Of a stretch of DNA of 5,659 nt, positions 1 through 4,709 are shown piece by piece. Within the stretch, counting starts at the first letter, position 1. Each line of letters opens with the position of its first letter. The position numbers and the translations under genes are program-made. The notes beneath the pieces were generated by a model, which saw only the letters and a program-made list of their open reading frames with translations, was not told where the DNA came from and ran no database searches. The stretch lies in the NCBI GenBank assembly GCA_002451235.1, contig DKBN01000012.1:1-5659 (forward strand), in the 5' to 3' direction. The stretch is from Patescibacteria group bacterium UBA6899. GTDB lineage: Bacteria; Patescibacteriota; Minisyncoccia; Phycocordibacterales; UBA6899.

Positions 1-167
1 ACACCTTGTTGAAACTTCTTGATCCGCTCAACCTCATATTTGATCTTTTCCCTAATGCCGATCTCATCAATGTCGATTTTATCAAGCAGTTGCTCAAACT
101 GCTTGATCAGTTCAACCTCGTTTAAGTGTCCACATTTGCAGTCTTTGTCTCGCGCCTTTGTGCACAT
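1..167 (-). pseudogene. Serine site-specific recombinase, C-terminal remnant (partial, runs off left edge)
   Basis: Read on the minus strand, this stretch encodes CTKARDKDCKCGHLNE, then a charged helical segment containing KQFEQLLDKIDIDEIGI and a lysine/glutamate-rich run towards the window edge. This is the pattern of the end of large serine recombinases (resolvase/invertase family with recombinase and zinc beta-ribbon domains): a CTK...C.C ribbon half followed by a coiled-coil-like tail. The same frame has an in-frame TAG at 174-176, and upstream translation shows no catalytic or recombinase domain, not even the aromatic residues that normally precede the CTK motif. The ATG at 165-167 therefore probably lies inside the old gene and is not a true start. 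The C-terminus lies beyond position 1. I read it as a 5'-truncated relic of a mobile element. The family call is recognition by eye, without alignment. Confidence 0.62.
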
Positions 168-427
168 CGAGGTCTATTTCAAGGGTGACAAGGCTAATGA
201 AGATCGGGAACGAATTCGCCGATATCTGAAAAGCATACAAGAACGAAGTCGACATATTGCGTAGCGAGGAAGCAAGATCTCATCCATCACACTATTCATC
301 AATCCCTCATTATGATCACCCCCAACATTATTTCGCGCGCGGTTGGGCCGAGGCCTTCCCGGAGAAAGGGGATAGGCATAACATAGTGTAAAATACATGA
401 TATGACCCTTATCATCACGCACCCCGT
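168..427. other. Spacer between recombinase remnant and tspO; weak promoter-like sites only
   Basis: I see no convincing gene here. A plus-strand frame through 153-264 reads like a charged helical protein tail (DKANEDRERIRRYLKSI) and ends at TAG 262-264, but it begins inside the antisense recombinase remnant, so it may be the end of another broken gene or chance. Two AT-rich -10-like hexamers, TAAAAT at 389-394 and TATCAT at 410-415, precede tspO. Neither has a good TTGACA-like partner, and no Shine-Dalgarno sequence is visible before the ATG at 428. Transcription of the tspO group presumably starts in this spacer. Confidence 0.35.
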
Positions 428-826
428 ATGAACAACACCTACAATTGGTACAGCACACTCGTGAAGCCCGCATGGGCGCCGCCCTCGTGGCTCTTTGGGC
501 CGGTGTGGTCAGTACTCTACCTCATCATCGTCGCGAGCTTCGGGGCGGTGTTCTATAAAGTGGCGACGCGCCAACTGCCGTGGGTGGTCGCCGTACCTTT
601 TGCGCTCAACCTCGTCTTCAATTTCGCCTTCACGCCGCTTCAATTCGGGCTCAAGAATAATGTGCTCGCCTCCCTCGATATTTTGCTTGTCCTCGGCACT
701 CTCATTTGGGCGCTGGTCGCTATTTGGCCGTACCTCCGTTGGGTAGTGTATGCCAATATTCCGTATCTGCTTTGGGCGTCGTTTGCGACCGTGTTGCAAT
801 TAACAATAACATTCTTGAATAGATGA
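428..826 (+). CDS. tspO: TspO/MBR (translocator protein) family membrane protein
   Basis: This 132-residue membrane protein carries the TspO/MBR signature at residues 7-27: WYSTLVKPAWAPPSW followed by LFGPVW. Later conserved features are N61 and N65 in the second helix pair and the final NIPYLLWASFATVLQ (110-124). Hydrophobic segments lie near residues 22-42, 50-70, 78-99 and 104-127, giving four helices. Canonical TspO has about 155-160 residues and five helices, and here the first helix is absent. The only in-frame start after the upstream stop at 398-400 is the ATG at 428, so the short form is not a start-choice artefact. The family binds porphyrins and related ligands and is tied to oxidative-stress and tetrapyrrole handling in other bacteria; the role here is unknown. 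It ends one base before the next gene's ATG, so the two are almost certainly co-transcribed and translationally coupled. Confidence 0.9.
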   Translation: MNNTYNWYSTLVKPAWAPPSWLFGPVWSVLYLIIVASFGAVFYKVATRQLPWVVAVPFALNLVFNFAFTPLQFGLKNNVLASLDILLVLGTLIWALVAIWPYLRWVVYANIPYLLWASFATVLQLTITFLNR

Positions 827-827
827 T

Positions 828-1226
828 ATGTTCATCAAACTGTACGTGATCGCGCTTCCGGTGTTTTTTGCCGTTGATATGCTCTGGCTCGGGATCGTGG
901 CCAAGGACTTCTACCGCGCGCAGATCGGCACCCTCTTGAAACCGGACGTGAACTGGACCGCCGCCATCGTCTTCGTCCTTATTTTCCTCGCGGGTTTGAT
1001 GATATTTGTTATTGCTCCGGCTATAGAAAAGGGCACATGGACGCACGCGCTTCTTTTTGGTGCCTTGTTCGGTTTCGTGTGCTATGCGACCTATGATCTG
1101 ACCAATCTGGCGGTGACAAAGGACTGGCCGCTTTTGGTTTCGTTCGTGGATATGATATGGGGTGCAACTCTCGCGGCCGTCGTTTCAACTGCAACCTATT
1201 TCATTGCTGAGAAACTCGGATCATGA
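828..1226 (+). CDS. DUF2177 family membrane protein
   Basis: This 132-residue integral membrane protein has four predicted helices (about residues 5-25, 44-64, 72-95 and 104-127). The features matching the DUF2177 family are DMLWLG at 17-22, the YATYDLTNLAVTKDWP stretch at 86-101 and the D108-x-x-W-G motif in the last helix. The length is normal for the family, and the conserved acidic residues (D17, D90, D108) sit in or near membrane segments. No biochemical function is established. The ATG follows the tspO stop by one base with no Shine-Dalgarno sequence, suggesting re-initiation. Its own stop overlaps the next start as ATGA (1223-1226). Position between tspO and a DUF1295 gene suggests an envelope, lipid or redox-stress role, but that is inference from context only. 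Confidence 0.88.
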   Translation: MFIKLYVIALPVFFAVDMLWLGIVAKDFYRAQIGTLLKPDVNWTAAIVFVLIFLAGLMIFVIAPAIEKGTWTHALLFGALFGFVCYATYDLTNLAVTKDWPLLVSFVDMIWGATLAAVVSTATYFIAEKLGS

Positions 1227-1821
1227 ACTACTACGCCGCACTCGCGCTGCTCCTCTTTCTCTACATGGATCTTTGGTTCGCGCTTTCTCTGATAAAGAAG
1301 AGAAATGACGTGGCTGATGTAGCGTGGGGGTTAGGATTCGTGCTCCTCGCGTGGGCATCTTTTTTTATGGCAGGCCAAGCGAGCGCAGTTGGTCTCCTTG
1401 TCTCTTTGCTCGTGAGCGCGTGGGGGCTTCGCCTCGCCCGGCATATTCATGCTCGCAATAAAAGAAAGGCCGAGGACTATCGATACCTCGAGTGGCGCAG
1501 GACGTGGGGCAAGTGGTTCTATCTGCGATCGTATGCGCAAGTGTATCTCCTTCAGGGATCATTGCTTTATATTATTTCGTTGCCGATATTAGCGATCAAT
1601 ATTACTTCGGTGAGGTCACTCTGTGGTGGGGGATCTGGCTCATATCTTTCTCTTCGACTTATTCTTGGTTCACTATTCTTGGTCCCATGACCATCACCTT
1701 TTTGATATTGAAAGTCTCCGGAATACCGCTGTTGGAAAAGAAGATGGCGGAAGATCCAGAATTCTTGGAATACAAAAGACGGACAAGCGCGTTCATTCCC
1801 TGGTTTCCAAAAAAGAACTGA
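1223..1821 (+). pseudogene. DUF1295 (steroid 5-alpha-reductase-like) membrane protein, broken by internal deletion and frameshift
   Basis: The N-terminal half reads in one frame from ATG 1223 (LYMDLWFALSLIKKRNDVAD, AWGLRLARHIHARNK, EDYRYLEWR, WGKWFYLRSY) to LPILAIN at about 1600. The C-terminal half continues in a different frame from YFGEVTLWWGIWL at about 1603 to LILKVSGIPLLEKKMAEDPE and the stop at 1819-1821. Both halves are typical of DUF1295 proteins, which normally run about 255-265 residues. The two add up to about 198, so some 60-70 residues are missing, and the loss is 3n+1 bases. The missing part is the one that usually carries the glycine/arginine-rich cofactor loop and the first half of the HPNYFGE-type motif. 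As written, translation from ATG 1223 ends in an unrelated tail at 1688-1690. A functional reductase is unlikely unless the junction is an assembly error. It overlaps the DUF2177 gene by four bases. Confidence 0.82.
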
Positions 1822-1861
1822 CGCGTGTATGCGGGAATGGGACGTCCGTAGGTGTCATCCT

Positions 1862-1889
1862 AAAAAAAGCCCTGCGATCGTCTGCGGGG
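1862..1889 (-). terminator. Possible intrinsic terminator after pyrD
   Basis: In minus-strand transcription order, the pyrD stop is followed by an imperfect GC hairpin (1870-1889; CCC-GC arms pairing with GC-GGG around a bulge or mismatch) and then seven consecutive T (complement of 1862-1868). The T-tract and position fit a Rho-independent terminator. The stem is weak on this strand; it pairs better as plus-strand RNA (seven pairs including two G-U) but has no U-tract there. A second palindrome (1916-1931, GATCGC arms around GAAC in the pyrD mRNA) lies just before the stop codon and may help. Confidence 0.42.
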
Positions 1890-1906
1890 TAACGAGGATA
1901 TCGTGA

Positions 1907-2944
1907 TCAGCGCGCGATCGCGTTCGCGATCTTCTTGAGCAGCCCAGGGCCGGAGAAGATCATGCCGGTGATGAGCTGAAGAAGTTCTGCGCCCGCGGCG
2001 ATCTTCCCAAGCGCATCCTCTGGTGTGAGGATGCCGCCGCAGCCTATGATAGTGAGCCGGCTATCGTATTTCGCGTGTGCAAGTCGGATGAGCTCGTTCG
2101 AACGCGCCTTGGTCGGGAGACCCGAGAGCCCGCCGCGATAGTCTTTCGGTGCTTCCTTGCGAAAGTCCAGGGTCGAATAGTCCTTTTGTAGATTCCCGAT
2201 GATGATACCGGAGATGCGGAACTCGATCCCGACCGCGATGAGCTCATCGAGCTTTTCCCAGGGAAGGCTGATGGGAAGTTTAAGGTACAGAGGTTTTTTC
2301 GAAGGCACCTGTCGGAGCGCGGAAAGAAGGGGACGCAGAAGCTCTGGGGTGGTGAAGGTCTCGCCGCCAAAGGCATTGGGACAGGAGATGTTGATGGTGT
2401 AATAGTCCCCAATGCCTTCCTCGCTGAGTCGCCGGTAGCTCTCGACATAATCCGCTATCCCCGCTTCATTGGAGGCGGACAGGGCATCGTTGGTCCGGGC
2501 GATGGAGACGCCGATGACGAATCCGGGCACACGCGGAGTGCGCTTCAGGCGCGCGATGATGGTCTCGACGCCGTCATTTCGCAATCCCTTGTTCACAAGA
2601 ATACTTTTGGAGCGGATGAGGCGAGTGAGCCGCGGTTGTTCGTTTCCTTCACAGGGGCGTGCGGTCACCGAGCCGACTTCAACCCCGCCGAAGCCGATCG
2701 CGGGAAGGATCCGGGTAAGACGGCCATTGTAATCGAACCCCGCAGAGAGGATGAGCGGAGTTCTGTAGGTGATGCCATCTACCACCCTCGCGATGCTTTT
2801 GCCGCGATAGTCGTACGTAAGGCGGATGAGCGCTCGGAGAGGAGGGAAATTTCCGGCAAATTCTCCGAACGCGATGAATGTGTCATGGACGGTCTCCGGA
2901 TCGAAGCGGAAGAGAATGGGCTTGAGGAGATAGCGATATAGCAT
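1907..2944 (-). CDS. pyrD: Dihydroorotate dehydrogenase, class 2-like (quinone-dependent)
   Basis: The product oxidises dihydroorotate to orotate, the fourth step of UMP synthesis, using FMN. At 345 residues it has class 2 architecture. An N-terminal helical extension (LLKPILFRFDPETVH, about 6-20) is used in this class for membrane and quinone contact. The barrel follows with AGFDYNG (68-74), VGSVTARPCEGNEQPRL (90-106), NISCPN (185-190), KLPISLPWE (222-230), GGLSG (271-275), GCGGI (301-305) and TGMIFSGP (326-333); the last motifs hold the FMN phosphate. Two active-site positions are unusual for class 2: C188 stands where the catalytic serine normally is, and Y72 replaces the lysine of the usual DKN/DKD motif. 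The ATG at 2942-2944 is chosen because the extension aligns from its first residues. It is a single gene, convergent with the DUF1295 remnant, with no strong Shine-Dalgarno sequence. Confidence 0.93.
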   Translation of the reverse strand: MLYRYLLKPILFRFDPETVHDTFIAFGEFAGNFPPLRALIRLTYDYRGKSIARVVDGITYRTPLILSAGFDYNGRLTRILPAIGFGGVEVGSVTARPCEGNEQPRLTRLIRSKSILVNKGLRNDGVETIIARLKRTPRVPGFVIGVSIARTNDALSASNEAGIADYVESYRRLSEEGIGDYYTINISCPNAFGGETFTTPELLRPLLSALRQVPSKKPLYLKLPISLPWEKLDELIAVGIEFRISGIIIGNLQKDYSTLDFRKEAPKDYRGGLSGLPTKARSNELIRLAHAKYDSRLTIIGCGGILTPEDALGKIAAGAELLQLITGMIFSGPGLLKKIANAIAR

Positions 2945-2951
2945 CGACCCG

Positions 2952-2960
2952 ATGATAGCA
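2952..2960 (-). promoter_or_regulatory. Putative extended -10 promoter of pyrD, leaderless start
   Basis: On the minus strand the sequence TGCTATCAT lies seven bases before the pyrD ATG. It matches the extended -10 form TGnTATAAT with one change in the hexamer. No convincing -35 box sits 16-18 bases further upstream, which extended -10 promoters can tolerate. If used, transcription would begin at or within a base or two of the start codon, giving a leaderless mRNA and explaining the lack of a ribosome binding site. This is prediction from motif and spacing only. Confidence 0.38.
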
Positions 2961-3023
2961 CTTCTGTAAAAAATATCATGTGCGCTACGGGTACTCGCCA
3001 GTCGGAGTTATCCATATCAGTAC

Positions 3024-3071
3024 GGTAACCGATACCTCACTCACCGCCGCTCGGAGATCTCTATGACCTCG
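3024..3071. repeat. Degenerate direct repeat, copy 1 (partner 3281-3328)
   Basis: Aligned without gaps to 3281-3328, 34 of 48 positions agree by eye. The core 3040-3071 versus 3297-3328 agrees at 25 of 32, centred on the shared CCGCCGCT and GGAGAT blocks. All seven core differences are transitions. The 5' arm of the hairpin present in copy 2 is not preserved here. Confidence 0.6.
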
Positions 3072-3147
3072 GCGCACTACCTGAGCAAAGCTTCGGTATA
3101 GTTTGTTCCCGCACAGCGCAAAATGCTGCGCTCCTTGAATCTCGTTG

Positions 3148-3165
3148 TGGTCACAAGTCGCTAAG
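3148..3165. repeat. 18-bp direct repeat, copy 1 (TGGTCACAAGTCRCTAAG)
   Basis: This copy is identical to 3419-3436 at 17 of 18 positions; the only difference is G/A at the R position. The copies are 271 bp apart, close to the 257-bp spacing of the neighbouring longer repeat and in the same order, so both pairs likely stem from one duplication of a roughly 260-bp unit. Confidence 0.65.
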
Positions 3166-3280
3166 CATATTCGGATGATAGCCGGTTACAGCCGCGGGCA
3201 TATTTCGATCTCGCAGAATCGATAGCGAAATTCCTTTCGAATTTTTAACGGGCACAAGCAGTTATTACGAAGCAATATTT

Positions 3281-3328
3281 GGTCACAGATAATCTCCTCG
3301 CCGCCGCTTGGAGATTTCCGCGACCCCG
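3281..3328. repeat. Degenerate direct repeat, copy 2, containing a hairpin
   Basis: This is the second copy of the 3024-3071 segment. It contains a perfect 7-bp inverted repeat, AATCTCC (3291-3297) and GGAGATT (3310-3316), around a 12-nt loop. The same AATCTCC/GGAGATT arms, preceded by a related GGTTCACA block (3512-3519), form the inner part of the tRNA terminator at 3526-3551, so this hairpin may be a decayed copy of that terminator. Confidence 0.58.
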
Positions 3329-3336
3329 ACTCGTCC

Positions 3337-3356
3337 GTTTTTTCTGCTGAAAAAAC
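3337..3356. repeat. Perfect 8-bp inverted repeat with TGCT loop
   Basis: GTTTTTTC and GAAAAAAC are exact reverse complements around a four-base loop. The stem is AT-rich with six-base T and A runs. It lies in the gene-free region with no coding sequence immediately before it on either strand. It could be a weak terminator-like or processing structure; no function can be read from it. Confidence 0.5.
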
Positions 3357-3418
3357 ATGACTCCGTCTCACAAATAGCACAACACCTCAAGCAGCTGTGT
3401 CCTAGGGTGCATCAGCCT

Positions 3419-3436
3419 TGGTCACAAGTCACTAAG
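3419..3436. repeat. 18-bp direct repeat, copy 2
   Basis: This is the partner of 3148-3165, differing by a single G-to-A change. It is followed by an inverted repeat (3438-3444 with 3457-3463) that is absent after copy 1, so the similarity ends at or near base 3436. Confidence 0.65.
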
Positions 3437-3525
3437 TCTTTTGCTGCACTTCGTTTGCAAAAGCCTGAGTGCTCGCGACCCCACCTCGCGGACGCCTTGC
3501 GACATCGCTCCGGTTCACAAAAGCT

Positions 3526-3551
3526 GAAAATCTCCCCTGCGGGAGATTTTC
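3526..3551 (-). terminator. Intrinsic terminator of the ftsZ-trxB-tRNA-Val unit
   Basis: A perfect 11-bp stem (GAAAATCTCCC at 3526-3536 with its complement at 3541-3551) closes on a four-base CTGC loop. In minus-strand RNA the 3' arm ends in UUUU, with another U-run four bases later, 13 bases after the 3' end of tRNA-Val(CAC). The A-run on the other side makes it potentially bidirectional. Outer arms CACAAAAGC (3516-3524) and GCTTTTGTG (3557-3565) extend it into a longer structure that reaches the last two bases of the tRNA. Confidence 0.8.
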
Positions 3552-3563
3552 TTTGCGCTTTTG

Positions 3564-3637
3564 TGCACCCTGGAGGACTCGAACCTCCGACCCCTGCAAT
3601 GTGAATGCAATGCTCTAACCAACTGAGCTAAGGGTGC
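3564..3637 (-). tRNA. tRNA-Val (anticodon CAC)
   Basis: The minus strand folds into a complete cloverleaf. The acceptor GCACCCT pairs with AGGGTGC. The D-arm is GCTC-AGTTGGTTA-GAGC, the anticodon loop is TTCACAT (anticodon CAC, reading GUG), and the T-arm is GGAGG-TTCGAGT-CCTCC. The discriminator base is A. The following bases are CAA, so CCA is not encoded and must be added after transcription. It lies seven bases downstream of a second valine tRNA and just before a strong terminator. Confidence 0.96.
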
Positions 3638-3644
3638 GTATGGG

Positions 3645-3718
3645 TGGGCGATATAGGGCTCGAACCTATGACCTACCGCACGTCAAGCGGTCGCTCTAGC
3701 CAACTGAGCTAATCGCCC
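3645..3718 (-). tRNA. tRNA-Val (anticodon GAC)
   Basis: The acceptor GGGCGAT pairs with ATCGCCC. The D-arm is GCTC-AGTTGGCTA-GAGC, the anticodon stem ACCGC/GCGGT carries the loop TTGACGT (anticodon GAC, reading GUC and GUU), and the T-arm is ATAGG-TTCGAGC-CCTAT. The discriminator is A, followed by CCC, so CCA is not encoded. With the neighbouring CAC tRNA it covers GUU, GUC and GUG; GUA would need a UAC tRNA elsewhere. It is the first tRNA transcribed after the reductase gene and a short stem-loop. Confidence 0.96.
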
Positions 3719-3724
3719 ATGAAC

Positions 3725-3748
3725 CCCGAAATACTAACATATTCCGGG
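3725..3748 (-). other. Stem-loop between reductase gene and tRNA-Val(GAC)
   Basis: Minus-strand RNA forms a nine-pair stem (CCCGGAAUA with UAUUUCGGG, one G-U pair) and a six-base UGUUAG loop. It starts 12 bases after the reductase stop codon and ends six bases before the tRNA 5' end. No U-tract follows, so it is not a standard terminator. As plus-strand RNA the same stem has an A-C mismatch, which favours a role in the minus-strand transcript, such as protecting the mRNA 3' end after tRNA processing. Confidence 0.6.
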
Positions 3749-3760
3749 AGAGTTTCAATG

Positions 3761-4684
3761 CTATCTTGCGTGGAGATATTGATAGATGTCCTCAAGCGCA
3801 CGGACGGCGTCTCCTGCCGCGATATTATTCTGGTGATAGAGGACATCGGTGCAATCTCCCGCTGCCCAAATACCCGGCGTTTTCGTCTGCTGGGTACGAG
3901 GATCGATCACAACCTGGCCGACCTTGTTGAGTTCAACGACGCTCTTGACGTAATCAGTGGCGGGGACGAGTCCGATCTCGACAAAGATCCCTTGGCAGGG
4001 GATCTCCTTTGTCTGACCATCCCCCATATCTTTGTAAACTATTCCCGTGACCATATGTTCGCCTTTTACCTCGACAAGTTCGGTGTTGGTGATCCCTCGC
4101 ATCTTCGGGTTCGAAAGGACCTTTTGGACCGTGACCTCATCCGCTCGATACTGCGGTCCGCGCTGAAGCATGGTGACAGACTTTGCGTACGCGAGTAGTT
4201 GCGCCGCGGTCTCGAAACCGGCATTTCCGCCTCCGATCACGACCACATCTTTATCAGCGAAGATCGGTCCATCGCAAGACGCGCAATAGGTCACTCCTTT
4301 GTGCTCGAACTTGTCTGCCCCAGGTATATTTAGTTTGCGACGCGCCGAGCCGGAAGCGATGAGAATGGTCTTTGTTTCAGCAGCAGTGCCGCCGTCCGTC
4401 TGAATGATGAATCCTCCATTCTTCTCCTCGACAGAGGTCACAAGCTCGTGCTCCTTGATCTCAACGATGTCCGCTTTATACGCCTCAAGATGCGCCTTGA
4501 GCTGCGCCGCTAGCTCGAGGCCCGGGATATTGATGGTCCCGATCCAGTTCTGGATGCCTTCCGAGACGGTCGACTGGCCACCCCACTCGGAAGTGATGAA
4601 TAAGGTCTTCAGCCTTTTGCGCGCCGCATAGACGCCTGCCGCAACGCCAGCTGGTCCTCCTCCGACAATGATCAAGTCGTACAT
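3761..4684 (-). CDS. trxB: Thioredoxin reductase-like FAD/NAD(P)H disulfide oxidoreductase
   Basis: This 307-residue flavoprotein has the low-molecular-weight thioredoxin reductase layout: FAD motif GGGPAG (8-13), GGQ (35-37), redox pair C134-A-S-C137 followed by DG, NAD(P)H motif GGGNAG (151-156), and the C-terminal FAD motif AAGDCTD (274-280). It should pass electrons from NAD(P)H through FAD to a thioredoxin- or glutaredoxin-like partner in the cytoplasm. The sequence resembles the reductase half of AhpF in several places (FVEIGLVPATDY, then GDCTD). The usual HRRDxxRA NADPH-phosphate motif reads LQRGPQYRA (173-181), so coenzyme preference is uncertain. No AhpF-type N-terminal domain is present. 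The ATG at 4682-4684 starts directly at the FAD-binding strand and has no clear Shine-Dalgarno sequence. It lies 25 bases after ftsZ on the same strand and is probably co-transcribed with it. Confidence 0.88.
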   Translation of the reverse strand: MYDLIIVGGGPAGVAAGVYAARKRLKTLFITSEWGGQSTVSEGIQNWIGTINIPGLELAAQLKAHLEAYKADIVEIKEHELVTSVEEKNGGFIIQTDGGTAAETKTILIASGSARRKLNIPGADKFEHKGVTYCASCDGPIFADKDVVVIGGGNAGFETAAQLLAYAKSVTMLQRGPQYRADEVTVQKVLSNPKMRGITNTELVEVKGEHMVTGIVYKDMGDGQTKEIPCQGIFVEIGLVPATDYVKSVVELNKVGQVVIDPRTQQTKTPGIWAAGDCTDVLYHQNNIAAGDAVRALEDIYQYLHAR

Positions 4685-4709
4685 GCAAAGAGCTATGAAA
4701 GATGAGTAA

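Larger units (their letters stand above)
2961..3525. other. Gene-free intergenic region with degenerate tandem repeats and hairpins
   Basis: About 565 nt between the pyrD promoter and the tRNA terminator hold no frame with recognisable protein content. Short open frames are low-complexity or overlap repeats and tRNA sequence. Instead there are two diverged units with a period near 260 nt: a 48-nt segment at 3024-3071 recurs ungapped at 3281-3328, and an 18-mer at 3148-3165 recurs at 3419-3436 in the same order. Inverted repeats occur at 3115-3132 (AGCGCA/TGCGCT), 3228-3244, 3291-3316, 3337-3356 and 3438-3463 (CTTTTGC/GCAAAAG). No tRNA-like T-arm or CRISPR-like periodicity was found. Confidence 0.6.

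Noticed and set aside
174..473. Minus-strand 99-codon open frame overlapping the start of tspO
   Set aside because: Cys/Arg-rich composition with no recognisable domain, and it overlaps the strongly supported tspO coding start.
3186..3380. Minus-strand 64-codon open frame in the intergenic region
   Set aside because: It spans repeat copy 2 and a palindrome, lacks family features and shows no ribosome binding site.
3400..3426. AGGGTGC near 3404 as a tRNA-derived attachment site
   Set aside because: Only about ten bases resemble the tRNA-Val(CAC) acceptor end, too short to distinguish from chance, and no integrase lies beside it.
3024..3565. CRISPR array or integron attC cluster
   Set aside because: Only two diverged copies of each repeat exist, about 260 nt apart, with no uniform spacers, cas genes, integrase or attC core sites visible.
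3308..3604. Plus-strand open frame ending in HPGGLEPPTPAM
   Set aside because: Its end is the antisense of tRNA-Val(CAC), a common source of false proteins, and the rest lies in repeat and hairpin sequence.
3719..4198. Plus-strand 159-codon open frame
   Set aside because: It is antisense to the well-supported reductase gene and resembles no known family.
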